DNA of 64,000 bases from Stakelama pacifica (GTDB taxonomy: Bacteria; Pseudomonadota; Alphaproteobacteria; Sphingomonadales; Sphingomonadaceae). The position numbers were made by a program, and so were the translations under genes. Below, piece after piece: positions 48,479-56,773 of the stretch. Positions within the stretch are counted from its first letter, which is position 1, and each line of letters begins with the position of its first letter. The notes beneath the pieces are model-generated. The model did no database searches, had not been told where the DNA came from, and was given only the letters and a program-made list of their open reading frames with translations. Where the stretch lies: assembly GCF_004361835.1 (NCBI RefSeq), contig NZ_SNWD01000002.1:186001-250000 (forward strand), read 5' to 3'.

Positions 48479-49411
48479 TCAGGCCGGTTTGCCGATGCGC
48501 CGGCTGAACCGGCCGTTGCGGCGATACTGGACCAGCCAGCCCGGCGCGACCGTCGCCATCGGCACCGGATGCACGCCCAGCGCAGCGATTCCCGCTTCGT
48601 CGCCGACGACATTGTCGCGCTGAAGCATCTTCCACTGATCGCTGGTGATCGGCGTGCCCGGCATCGCCGCGAGCAGCGAACCGACCGAATCGGAAAGATC
48701 GATGATCGGCTTGTCGCGCCCGATGGTCTTCGCGATCCAGCGGATCAGCTCGCCCATGGTCATGATATCGGGACCGCCCAGCGCATAGGTCTTGCCGCCA
48801 TGCGTTTTGGGGTCGGACAAAGCGGCGAGCACTGCCTGCGCGACATCGGCGACATAGACCGGCTGAAACCGCACCTGCGGCCGCACCACCGGCACGATCG
48901 GTGCCGACACGATCATATTGGCGAAGCGGTTGACGAAATCATCCTCGCGCCCGAACACGATCGAGGGACGCAGGATGGTGGCACCCGGAAATGCCTCGCG
49001 CACCGCCTGCTCGCCTTTTGCCTTGGACCGGCCATAGGCCGAGGGCGAATCGGGATCGGCTCCGATCGCCGAAATCTGCACCATCGATTCGCAACCGGCC
49101 TTTGCCGCGGCAACAGCGACATTGCGCGCGCCCTCGACATGCACTTTTTCAAAATTACCCGACAGAATGCCGACCAGATTGACCACGGCATCGGCACCCG
49201 TCAGCGCGCGCTCGACCGTATCGGGCCGGGTGATATCGGCCGCGACGAACTGGGTCTGCCCCACCCCGCCCTGCGGTTTCAGATACCAGGCATCGCGCGG
49301 ATCGCGCTCAGCGATTCGAACGCGCGCGCCCGCACGCAGCAATTCCTGTACGACATAGCGGCCCAGAAAGCCGCCGCCGCCGAACAGCGTGACCAGCTTG
49401 TTCTTCATCAT
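48479..49411 (-). CDS. NAD(P)-dependent epimerase-like protein, NDUFA9 family
   Basis: A 310-residue atypical SDR. The cofactor loop GGGGFLGRYVVQELL and RIAERDP (about 10-45) mark the NDUFA9-like group, related to a complex I accessory subunit and also found as stand-alone proteins in alphaproteobacteria. Further blocks: VVNLVGILSGNFEKVHVEGA and YGRSKAKGEQAV (Tyr/Lys pair). AAAGGAAG lies 6 nt before ATG 49411. No other complex I genes are near. The gene begins 126 bp from the tRNA-Leu, on the opposite strand. Confidence 0.85.
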   Translation of the reverse strand: MMKNKLVTLFGGGGFLGRYVVQELLRAGARVRIAERDPRDAWYLKPQGGVGQTQFVAADITRPDTVERALTGADAVVNLVGILSGNFEKVHVEGARNVAVAAAKAGCESMVQISAIGADPDSPSAYGRSKAKGEQAVREAFPGATILRPSIVFGREDDFVNRFANMIVSAPIVPVVRPQVRFQPVYVADVAQAVLAALSDPKTHGGKTYALGGPDIMTMGELIRWIAKTIGRDKPIIDLSDSVGSLLAAMPGTPITSDQWKMLQRDNVVGDEAGIAALGVHPVPMATVAPGWLVQYRRNGRFSRRIGKPA

Positions 49412-49536
49412 CACCGTCTTCCTTTCGCAACTGCCGCAAATGCCCGTTACACGGCCAAACGGCAAGCGCGAGATGAAAAGTGAAAAGGGCGTTGACAAGC
49501 CCCGACACCTCGCCTAGTTCGCGCCCCCTACCCCGT

Positions 49537-49623
49537 GCCCAGATGGCGGAATTGGTAGACGCACCAGCTTCAGGTGCTGGCGGTCGCAAGGCCGTGGAGG
49601 TTCGAGTCCTCTTCTGGGCACCA
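49537..49623 (+). tRNA. tRNA-Leu (anticodon CAG)
   Basis: The 87-nt sequence has a perfect 7-bp acceptor stem (GCCCAGA/TCTGGGC), a discriminator A and an encoded CCA. The anticodon stem CCAGC/GCTGG encloses loop TTCAGGT, giving anticodon CAG. A long variable arm (GCGGTCGCAAGGCCGT) marks it as a class II tRNA, and GGTTCGAGTCC is the T arm. Confidence 0.97.
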
Positions 49624-49713
49624 TTTTCCCCTAAGGCTTAGAAAGCCTAGGCATTGGCGGAAATCCTAGGATTTTTACGAGCGTCCAGTACAAAGGTACG
49701 AGGACGACAGCCA
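49624..49713. other. Palindrome-rich spacer between tRNA-Leu and integrase stub
   Basis: AGGCTT-AGA-AAGCCT (49635-49649) and the perfect 14-nt palindrome AAATCCTAGGATTT (about 49663-49676) both sit within 60 nt of the tRNA 3' end, and CCTAGG occurs twice. This could be a tRNA terminator or arm sites of the lost element's recombinase. Confidence 0.4.
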
Positions 49714-50130
49714 ATGTGTTCATGCCTCCATCGCGCTCCTAACGGGGTCTACTACTTCCGCATGGGAATACCTGCGGATCTGCGCCCCTTCATGGCTGGC
49801 AAGCGGGAGATAAAGCAGTCGCTAGGTCTGAAGGACCGGGAGGCGGCTAAGGCGCTTATTCCTGATATGACCAAGACGGCCCATTCTCTGCTCAAGCAAG
49901 CTGAGCGGGATAAGGCCGCTGCCAAACCTGCCGCTGTCATTGCCCCTAAGCCTGCATCCCAGATCGACCGGGAGCGGACAGATGCAGCATTGTTCAGGAT
50001 GCTAAGCGGACGTTCTGAACAGCGCCGGTCACTATTGTCTGAGATATATAGCGGCATTTGGTTCGTTGGATGCGCTACGGCATGGGATGATCCGATAAAA
50101 CGCCTTTTTTCCCACGCCCCTCGGTCGTAG
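49714..50130 (+). pseudogene. N-terminal stub of a tyrosine integrase (DUF6538-like)
   Basis: The frame starts MCSCLHRAPNGVYYFRMGIP and continues with RPFMAGKREIKQSLGLKDRE and a Lys/Ala-rich helix. That is the usual N-terminal DNA-binding part of tRNA-targeting phage-type integrases. It stops after about 138 codons; the core-binding and catalytic domains (R..HxxR..Y) are absent, and the last 25 or so codons look unrelated. Codon use (AAG, GCT, CCT, many non-GC thirds) differs from neighbouring genes, which fits acquired DNA. It lies 90 nt after the tRNA-Leu 3' end, the classic position for an integrase. Confidence 0.75.
50033..50042. promoter_or_regulatory. TATTGTCTGA motif, candidate GntR operator (regulator side)
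   Basis: This decamer is identical to 52269-52278 in front of the GH27 gene. Here it lies about 100 nt upstream of the GntR gene. It resembles the ATTGTC half-sites used by FadR-subfamily GntR regulators. Confidence 0.5.
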
Positions 50131-50137
50131 GTACAGA

Positions 50138-50875
50138 ATGAGGGGAAGCGATCTGAAGGATAATCGATTGGCTGGAACGGCGCGGCACAGGCCTTCGCAT
50201 GTAAAGGTCTCAAAAGAGCTGGGCGTTGCGATTGTCACGGGCGCGCATCCGCCCGGAACGGTGCTGCAGGGTGAAGTCGACTTTGCCGAGCGGCTTGGCG
50301 TATCGCGCAGCGTGGTGCGCGAAGCGTTGCGCATCCTTGCCGGAAAGGGGCTGGTCGAAAGCCGTCCGAAGACGGGCACGCGCGTTCGCAATCGCAGCGA
50401 ATGGAATCTTCTCGATCCCGAACTTCTGGGCTGGATGTTTGAAGGTTCGCCGCCGCTGCAATATGTCCGCAGCCTGTTTCAGCTGCGGATGATCGTCGAA
50501 CCGGCTGCGGCGGAACTTGCCGCTACCGGGCGCACCGCGCGGCAACTATCGATCATGGGCCATTCGGTCGAGCTGATGGCTACGCACGGCCTGAACAGCG
50601 AAGTGGGGCAGGCGGCCGATCAGCAATTCCACACCACGATATTGGAGGCGACAGGCAATGAGCTTCTGGCCAGCCTGTCGAGCACGATTGCGGCGGCCGT
50701 TCGCTGGACGACCTTCTTCAAATACACCACCCGCCATCCACGCGATCCCATTCCCAGTCACCGGGAATTGTTCGAAGCGATTGCGGATTCGGACAGCAAA
50801 TTGGCGCGCGAACGGACCGAAGCGCTGATCCGACAGGCGCTGATCGATACAGAGACAGCGCTCACCGAAAAATGA
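50138..50875 (+). CDS. GntR-family regulator, FadR/FCD subfamily
   Basis: About 245 residues. The winged helix-turn-helix lies at 25-95 (GVSRSVVREALRILAGKGLVESRPKTGTRV), followed by an all-helical FCD ligand domain whose metal-binding residues include the His in QFHTTILEATGN and the late SHRELFEAI His. FCD-domain regulators of this type usually respond to sugar acids or other small carboxylates. The ATG at 50138 is given; a TTG at 50168, preceded by AAGGA at 7 nt, is an attractive alternative. It sits beside a galactan-degradation locus and shares an upstream motif with it. Confidence 0.88.
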   Translation: MRGSDLKDNRLAGTARHRPSHVKVSKELGVAIVTGAHPPGTVLQGEVDFAERLGVSRSVVREALRILAGKGLVESRPKTGTRVRNRSEWNLLDPELLGWMFEGSPPLQYVRSLFQLRMIVEPAAAELAATGRTARQLSIMGHSVELMATHGLNSEVGQAADQQFHTTILEATGNELLASLSSTIAAAVRWTTFFKYTTRHPRDPIPSHRELFEAIADSDSKLARERTEALIRQALIDTETALTEK

Positions 50876-50906
50876 CCATGGCTTCCGGCACCATCATCAC
50901 ATGCGG

Positions 50907-50934
50907 CTATCGGACGGGTCGCGCCGCCCGATAG
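50907..50934. terminator. Hairpin between convergent gntR and galM
   Basis: CTATCGGACGG and CCGCCCGATAG form an 11-bp stem with one mismatch around 6 nt. It lies 32 nt after the gntR stop and 14 nt after the galM stop. No T-run follows, so termination is plausible but unproven. Confidence 0.4.
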
Positions 50935-50947
50935 GCGCGGACATCGT

Positions 50948-52096
50948 TCAGTCGGTGGTCGATACGCGGAAGATCATGCGATGATGATAGGGCTTGCCCG
51001 GCATCAGCTCCGCCGACCCGAATTTCGGCTGATTCGGCGTATCGGGGAAGCGCTGCGGTTCGAGCGCGATACCGTCGCCCATGCGATAGACATGCTTCGA
51101 CTTGCCAAGAAACGTGCCGTCGAGGAAATTGCCGGTATAGACCTGCACGCCCGGTTCGGTGGTCAGCACTTCAAGCACCCGGCCCGATTGCGGGTCCTCC
51201 AGCCGCGCGGCCAGCTTGGGCTCTGCGGTCGTTCCGGCGTCGAGCACGAAATTATGGTCATAGCCGCGGCCATAGACGATCTGCTGATCCTGCCCGTCGC
51301 GAATGCCCTCCGCAATCACCCGGCCTTTGGTGAAATCGAACACGCTTCCCGCAACATCGCGCAGCTCGCCCGTCGGGATAAGATTGGCGTTGACCGGCGT
51401 GAAGCGGCTTGCCGGAATGGTCAGGCGGTGTTGCAGAATGTTGCGCTCATCCCCCTCCCCGGCAAGGTTGAAAATGGCATGATTGGTCATGTTGATGATC
51501 GTCGGCGCATCGGTGACCGCATCATAGTCGATCGTCAGATCGCCATGATCGTCAAGCGTATAGGTCGCGGTCGCGCGAACCGTTCCCGGATACCCCTGAT
51601 CGCCGGCAGCGCTGACCAGTTCCATCCTGACCGAAGCGCCGCGCTCGCCCTCGGTCACCGACACCACTTTCCATGGCAGCCGGTCCCAGCCGCCGGGGCC
51701 GCCGTGCAGCGAATTGACGCCATTGTCGTTCAGCGGCAGCTGATAGGCCTTGCCGTCGAGCGTAAATTTGCCGCCCGCGATGCGATTGGCATAGCGTCCG
51801 ACGGTCGCGCCCCAATAATTGGGATGCGCGACATAATCGGCCAGATTGTCGTAACCCAGCTCGATATCGGCCAGCTTACCGTTACGATCCGGCACCCGGA
51901 ACGCCTGAAGCGTCGCGCCGAACGAAATGATCGTCGCGCTTACCCCATTGGCACCGGTCAGCGTCACCGCGTCGATTTCGGTGCCGTCGGACAGCGTACC
52001 GAAAGTCGATCGTTTGGCGGTAGCGGCGCTGGCCATTGAAACCGTCGAAAATATCATCGCAGCCGTGATGACTCCGCCGAAAATGAACCGGATCAT
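50948..52096 (-). CDS. galM: Exported aldose 1-epimerase
   Basis: A 382-residue galactose mutarotase-fold protein with a signal peptide (MIRFIFGGVITAAMIFSTVSMASA), so probably periplasmic. Family blocks are TLQAFRVPDRNG, YANRIAGGKFTLDGKAYQL, SLHGGPGGWD, the catalytic His in INMTNHAIFNL and the catalytic Glu region GIALEPQRFPDTPN. It interconverts alpha- and beta-galactose released from oligosaccharides. It is divergent from the GH27-GH30 operon across a 303-bp control region and convergent with gntR. Confidence 0.92.
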   Translation of the reverse strand: MIRFIFGGVITAAMIFSTVSMASAATAKRSTFGTLSDGTEIDAVTLTGANGVSATIISFGATLQAFRVPDRNGKLADIELGYDNLADYVAHPNYWGATVGRYANRIAGGKFTLDGKAYQLPLNDNGVNSLHGGPGGWDRLPWKVVSVTEGERGASVRMELVSAAGDQGYPGTVRATATYTLDDHGDLTIDYDAVTDAPTIINMTNHAIFNLAGEGDERNILQHRLTIPASRFTPVNANLIPTGELRDVAGSVFDFTKGRVIAEGIRDGQDQQIVYGRGYDHNFVLDAGTTAEPKLAARLEDPQSGRVLEVLTTEPGVQVYTGNFLDGTFLGKSKHVYRMGDGIALEPQRFPDTPNQPKFGSAELMPGKPYHHRMIFRVSTTD

Positions 52097-52246
52097 GCGC
52101 TAAACCTCCCCATGGACGACGACCGGTCTGAAGCAGGTCGTTTTCGTCGCTGGTATAGTCGGACATTTCGAAGCCGCGCAAGCCGGTCCTTCTTGCAAAC
52201 CGCCGAAAAGCGTCGCTGCGCCGCAGCAATCGCAATCGCGGCCTGG

Positions 52247-52274
52247 TTGACAGGGCGCTGGCCACGCTTATTGT
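52247..52274 (+). promoter_or_regulatory. Sigma-70-like promoter of the GH27-GH30 operon
   Basis: A perfect TTGACA (52247-52252) is followed after 16 nt by TATTGT (52269-52274). It points to the GH27 gene. The -10 region overlaps the TATTGTCTGA motif. In the 303-bp gap 52097-52399 this, the operator and a leader frame are the only features seen. Confidence 0.6.
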
Positions 52275-52282
52275 CTGATAAT
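52269..52282. promoter_or_regulatory. Candidate GntR operator overlapping the -10 box
   Basis: TATTGTCTGATAAT contains ATTGTC-T-GATAAT, a palindrome with one mismatch. Its first ten bases are identical to 50033-50042 upstream of the GntR gene. Its position over the -10 box suggests repression. Confidence 0.55.
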
Positions 52283-52301
52283 TGAAAAATAGGAGAGGCC
52301 A

Positions 52302-52403
52302 GTGGTACACAGCGAAATGTCGCGGCGCGTCGCCCGGCCGTCATGCCCCTGTGCAACGTGCGACATGAATGCGTTCGCGCAGTGCCGGGGAACCTCGAAA
52401 TGA
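52302..52403 (+). CDS. Putative 33-codon leader frame coupled to GH27
   Basis: A GTG frame preceded by AGGAGAGG, about 4 nt away, reads VVHSEMSRRVARPSCPCATC and continues to GTSK. Its TGA overlaps the GH27 ATG as ATGA. The strong ribosome site and exact overlap suggest that ribosomes finishing the leader start the GH27 gene. No family recognised; the peptide has four cysteines, three of them in a CPCATC cluster. It could be chance. Confidence 0.4.
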   Translation: MVHSEMSRRVARPSCPCATCDMNAFAQCRGTSK

Positions 52404-53755
52404 CCGTTATCTCCCGTCGCACCATCCTTGGCGGATCTGCGGCTGCCGCGCTGTCGTTAAGCGCCGCTCCACACCTCTCCGCCTATCCCCGCGCGCCACA
52501 GGCAAAGGCAGTGCTGGCCCCCACCCCGCCGATGGGCTGGAACAGCTGGAACAGCTTCGCCACCACGATTACCGAAGCGCAGACGCTGGAACAGGCGGCG
52601 ATCATGGCGCGCGAGCTGAAGCCTGCCGGGTACGACATTCTGACGGTCGACATTCAGTGGTACGAGCCAGACGCCAGCAGCTATAGCTATTCCGCGAAAC
52701 CGGTGCCGGAGATGGATGGCTATGGGCGCTTGCTGCCCGCACCCAACCGCTTTCCTTCCAGTGTCGGGGGTAAGGGCTTCGCACCGCTTGCGGACAAGGT
52801 CCATTCGCTGGGTCTGCGCTATGGCGTGCACCTGATGCGCGGCATTCCCCGGCTGGCGGTCGAGCGCAACCTGCCGGTGCTGGGCACCGACAAGCGCGCG
52901 CGCGACATTGCCGATACCTCCAGCACCTGCGCCTGGAATCCCGATATGTACGGCGTCGATATGACGAAACCGGGCGCTCAGGCTTATTATGACTCGGTCT
53001 TCGCGCTGCTCGCATCGTGGGGCGTCGATTTCGTGAAGGTCGACGACCTTTCCCGGCCCTATGACGCCCATGCTCCGGAAATCGAAGCGATCCATCGCGC
53101 GATCGGCAAGACCGGGCGTCCGATGATCCTGTCGATGTCGCCGGGCGAAACGCCGGTGATCCGTGGCGACCATGCCCGGAAATATGCGCAGATGTCGCGG
53201 ATATCCGACGACTTCTGGGACGATTGGAGATTGCTGCACGATCAGTTCACGCGGCTGGAAAACTGGAACCCTTATATGGGCGACGGTTTCTGGCCCGATG
53301 CCGATATGCTGCCGCTCGGTCGGCTGAAGCTGGGCGAACGCGACAGCAATTTCACCCCGGATGAGCAGTGCACGCTGATGACTTTATGGTCGATCGCGCG
53401 ATCACCGCTGATCATGGGGGGCGATCTGCGCTATCTGAACGATACGACCCGCGCGCTGCTCACCAATCCTGAAGTGATTGCGGTCAATCAGGCGTCGAGC
53501 GACAATCAGCCGCACTTCCTCGAAGACCGGTTGCGGGTCTGGACCGCGCGGGCAAGCGACGGCGATACGTATCTGGCGCTGTTCAACACCAGCGACCGGC
53601 CGGACACATTCAGCGTCGACCTGCGGCATATCGCGTTGCGCGCGGTCCGGATACGCGATCTGTGGCAACGGCGCGCCGACGGCACGGCGAGCGGACATGT
53701 CGCGCGCACGATCCCTGCCCATGGAGCGGTGCTGCTTCGGCTCAGGAGCGTGTGA
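52400..53755 (+). CDS. GH27 alpha-galactosidase / beta-L-arabinopyranosidase
   Basis: A 451-residue retaining glycosidase with a twin-arginine signal (VISRRTILGGSAAAALSLSA), so exported folded. The (beta/alpha)8 barrel starts TPPMGWNSWNSF, and the nucleophile is D215 in DFVKVDD. The acid/base Asp lies in RISDDFWDDW (270/271). The barrel is followed by a beta-sandwich with SPLIMGGDLR upstream. It removes terminal alpha-galactose (or beta-L-arabinopyranose) from glycans. The start at 52400 fits the signal peptide. It overlaps the next gene by one base (TGATG) and may be coupled to a leader frame upstream. Confidence 0.9.
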   Translation: MTVISRRTILGGSAAAALSLSAAPHLSAYPRAPQAKAVLAPTPPMGWNSWNSFATTITEAQTLEQAAIMARELKPAGYDILTVDIQWYEPDASSYSYSAKPVPEMDGYGRLLPAPNRFPSSVGGKGFAPLADKVHSLGLRYGVHLMRGIPRLAVERNLPVLGTDKRARDIADTSSTCAWNPDMYGVDMTKPGAQAYYDSVFALLASWGVDFVKVDDLSRPYDAHAPEIEAIHRAIGKTGRPMILSMSPGETPVIRGDHARKYAQMSRISDDFWDDWRLLHDQFTRLENWNPYMGDGFWPDADMLPLGRLKLGERDSNFTPDEQCTLMTLWSIARSPLIMGGDLRYLNDTTRALLTNPEVIAVNQASSDNQPHFLEDRLRVWTARASDGDTYLALFNTSDRPDTFSVDLRHIALRAVRIRDLWQRRADGTASGHVARTIPAHGAVLLRLRSV

Positions 53756-55251
53756 TGCTTCGTGTTGCAGCCACGATATCGATTGCGCTCTTCGCCTGCA
53801 CTCCGGCGGTCGCGACACAGACCCGTTCCGAAGCGCCGGTGCCGGTTGTCGACATACGACTGCAACCCGATCCGGCGCATCCGGCAACCCGATTCGAAGG
53901 TTGGGGCACCGCGCTCGCATGGTTTGCCAATGTCACCGGCGGATGGCCCGATGCCGAGCGCAACCGGCTCGCCGACCTGTTCTATGGCCCCAAGGGGCTC
54001 GGCTGGACAATCGCGCGCTACAATATCGGCGGCGGTGCGAAAGCCGGCGCTAAACCGCTGTCGCAACCGGGCGCCAATGTGCCGGGTTTCTGGCGACAGC
54101 CGCCGGATGCCGACGGCACAGACTGGTGGCGCGCCGACGATCCGGCGATGTGGGACTGGTCGCGCGATGCCAATCAGCGCTGGTGGCTCGATGCGATCCG
54201 AAACCGGGTGGATGCGCCTGTCTTCGAGGCTTTCTCCAATTCGCCGCCCTGGTTCATGACCGTTTCGGGCGAAGTATCGGGCGCGAAAAATGCGACCGAC
54301 GATAATTTGCGCCCCGGCTATGAGCGCCGCTTCGCCGATTATCTTACCCGCGTGGCGGCCGAACTGGAAAAGCGCCACCATATCCGCTTTGCCACGTTGT
54401 CGCCGGTGAACGAGCCGAACACCGATTACTGGTATGCGGGCAATCGTCAGGAGGGGGCGCACTGGAGCCCCGAGCGGCAGGCGATGATGATCGAGGCGAC
54501 CGCTGCATCGATCCGGGCGCAGGGGCTGAGCGCCGTCGTATCCGCACCCGATGAGACGAGCTCGCAGCTCTTCCTGCGCGACTGGGCGGGCTATCCCGCC
54601 TCAGCCCGCGCCGAAATCGGTCAGCTCAACGTCCATAGCTATGGCGATGTGCATCAAAGCGCGGTGCGCGACATCGCGCGCGCTTCGGGCATTCGGCTGT
54701 GGATGAGCGAGAACGACCATCCGATGCCCGGCGACCCGCAGGATTTTCAGGGGATGACCTCGCCGCTCGCCTTTGCCGAACATGTCGTGCTCGACCTCAA
54801 ACGGCTTGAACCCGCCGCATGGGTATTCTGGCAGGCGGTCGAGGGGTTCAGCCCGGCCGATACCGCCGGTTCGAACTGGGGGCTCATCAAAGCGGATCTG
54901 CGCGCCGCTCCCGATGTCGCGCATCGCATCACCATCACTCGCAAATATTGGGCGATGGCGCAGTTCAGCCGCTATATCCGCCCCGGCTATCGCCTGATCC
55001 CGGTCGATGATATCGATACCGTCGGGGCGATCTCCACCGATGACGGGGAAATGGTGCTCGTCCATGTCAATGGCGGGCTGGTAGCGCGCAGGCTTGCCGT
55101 GCCCGCCGGCTGGCACGCGCAGATGGTGCTGACCGATGCGTCGCATGATGCGCAATGCGTTACGGGAACGACGGCACCGCCGCGATCGATCGTGACGCTG
55201 GTGCTGCACCATAGCGCCACCGCGACGAGCCCCTGCGCCGCCTTTCGCTGA
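53755..55251 (+). CDS. GH30 endo-beta-1,6-galactanase-like glycosidase
   Basis: A 498-residue exported enzyme (signal MLRVAATISIALFACTPAVA). The GH30 barrel has FEGWGTALAWFANVTGGW at the start and RYNIGGG. The acid/base is Glu220 in SPVNEPN, the nucleophile Glu319 in WMSENDHP, and FSNSPPWFMT is also conserved. The GWGTALAW/NEPN combination resembles subfamily 5, endo-beta-1,6-galactanases acting on arabinogalactan side chains; other GH30 specificities remain possible. AGGAG lies 7 nt before its ATG, which overlaps the GH27 stop. Together with GH27 it should cut galactan. Confidence 0.88.
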   Translation: MLRVAATISIALFACTPAVATQTRSEAPVPVVDIRLQPDPAHPATRFEGWGTALAWFANVTGGWPDAERNRLADLFYGPKGLGWTIARYNIGGGAKAGAKPLSQPGANVPGFWRQPPDADGTDWWRADDPAMWDWSRDANQRWWLDAIRNRVDAPVFEAFSNSPPWFMTVSGEVSGAKNATDDNLRPGYERRFADYLTRVAAELEKRHHIRFATLSPVNEPNTDYWYAGNRQEGAHWSPERQAMMIEATAASIRAQGLSAVVSAPDETSSQLFLRDWAGYPASARAEIGQLNVHSYGDVHQSAVRDIARASGIRLWMSENDHPMPGDPQDFQGMTSPLAFAEHVVLDLKRLEPAAWVFWQAVEGFSPADTAGSNWGLIKADLRAAPDVAHRITITRKYWAMAQFSRYIRPGYRLIPVDDIDTVGAISTDDGEMVLVHVNGGLVARRLAVPAGWHAQMVLTDASHDAQCVTGTTAPPRSIVTLVLHHSATATSPCAAFR

Positions 55252-55404
55252 ACCGCATTCTGCCCCGCCCCATCCCCGGCCCGATCGCTTCTTCAGCGGA
55301 TAACGCAATCGCATCTGCGGGCCGGGCCTTTCGGGCCATCGGCACGCCCGATTTCGGCGAGCCGGTGCCCGGGGGTCGTTGCCGCGCGACTGACCCAGGC
55401 GGTC

Positions 55405-55427
55405 AGGGCGCGGCCCGTTCGCGCCCT
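55405..55427. terminator. Hairpin at the mntH stop codon
   Basis: AGGGCGCG and CGCGCCCT pair perfectly around a 7-nt loop, overlapping the mntH stop. It lies between the convergent GH30 and mntH genes. The remainder of 55252-55425 is GC-rich with further weak inverted repeats and no gene. Confidence 0.4.
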
Positions 55428-56754
55428 AACTTCCGAACAACGACACCAGCAGCCAGATATTCGCGCCGCTCACGATTCCGAACAGCGTCCATGCGATTGC
55501 CTTCACCCCCGCACCATTGGCGAAATCGCCCATCAGGCGGCGGCTGGAGGTGAAGCGGATCAGCGGCCAGATTGCGAAGGGAAGCTGCGCCGACAGCACG
55601 ACCTGCGACAGGACAAGCAGCCGCCCGACCGAATGATCGCCAAGGATCAGCACCCCGGCCAGTGCGGGGATCAGCGCCAGCCCGCGGGTAATGACCCGGC
55701 GCAGCCAGCAGGGGATTTTCAGGTCGAGAAACCCCTCCAATATGACCTGCCCGGCGATCGTCCCGGTAAAGGTAGCGCTCTGCCCCGACGCGAACAGGGC
55801 GACCGCGAACAGCGTCGAGGCCAGTGCCGCTCCCGTCAGCGGCGCGAGCAGGCGATAGGCATCCTCGATCTCAGTAACGCCCGTATTGCCGCTTGCGTGG
55901 AAGGTCGATGCCGCAAGCAGCAGGATCGCCGCATTGACGAAGGATGCGAGCAGCAGCGAGGCGACGATATCGATCGTTTCGAACTTCATCGCATCGCGCT
56001 TCGATGCATCGTCCTCGGTCGTGATTCGCGTCTGCACGATCGAGCTGTGCAGATAGAGATTATGCGGCATCACCGTCGCGCCGAGAATGCCGATGGCGAG
56101 ATACAGCGCATGCGGATCGCGAAACGCCTCTCCGCGCGGGACGAGGCCAGCGAGCACCGCACCGGGATCGGGCGGGCTGAAGGCGAGCTGGATCACGAAA
56201 CAGACGGTGATCGTGCCGACCAGCCCGAGGATGATCGCCTCGATCTGACGAAAGCCCTTCCCTTTCAGCCCGAGGATCAGCACCGTATCCAGCGCGGTGA
56301 GCAGAATCCCCGCCCATAAGGGAATGCCGAAGAGCAGGTTGAAGGCAAGCGCACTGCCCAGCACCTCCGCCACATCGGTCGCGATGATGGCCAGTTCGGC
56401 GAGCAGCCACAGGAACCGCGCCACCCCTTTCGAATATTCAAGCCGCGCCATGCGCGCGAGGTCATGTCCCGTCACCACGCCCAGCCGCATGCACAGCGAT
56501 TGCAGCAACATCGCCGACAGGCTGGACGCAACGATCACGAACAGCAGGGCATAGCCATAGCGCGAGCCCGCTTCGATATCGGTAGCCCAGTTGCCGGGGT
56601 CCATATAGCCGACCGAGATCAGCAATCCCGGCCCGGCATAGCGCCATAATTTGGGCCAGAAGGGGAGCGAACGCGGCACCGCCACCGTGCCGCGCACTTC
56701 GGACGGGCAAAAGGGTGCGGTCGCGATATTGGGAAGGCCGAACGGAAATTTCAT
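55426..56754 (-). CDS. mntH: Nramp-family Mn/Fe(II) transporter
   Basis: A 442-residue inner-membrane proton-coupled divalent metal importer with about eleven helices. The metal site in helix 1 is YMDPGNWATD, and helix 6 carries ATVMPHNLYLHS; both Nramp signatures are intact. The start at 56754 begins MKFPFGLPNI; an upstream in-frame ATG at 56835 would overlap the GT2 gene and adds an Arg-rich tail. It lies 20 nt downstream of the GT2 gene. No Fur/MntR box was recognised. Confidence 0.93.
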   Translation of the reverse strand: MKFPFGLPNIATAPFCPSEVRGTVAVPRSLPFWPKLWRYAGPGLLISVGYMDPGNWATDIEAGSRYGYALLFVIVASSLSAMLLQSLCMRLGVVTGHDLARMARLEYSKGVARFLWLLAELAIIATDVAEVLGSALAFNLLFGIPLWAGILLTALDTVLILGLKGKGFRQIEAIILGLVGTITVCFVIQLAFSPPDPGAVLAGLVPRGEAFRDPHALYLAIGILGATVMPHNLYLHSSIVQTRITTEDDASKRDAMKFETIDIVASLLLASFVNAAILLLAASTFHASGNTGVTEIEDAYRLLAPLTGAALASTLFAVALFASGQSATFTGTIAGQVILEGFLDLKIPCWLRRVITRGLALIPALAGVLILGDHSVGRLLVLSQVVLSAQLPFAIWPLIRFTSSRRLMGDFANGAGVKAIAWTLFGIVSGANIWLLVSLFGS

Positions 56755-56773
56755 CGCACTGCCCGGCCCTGCC

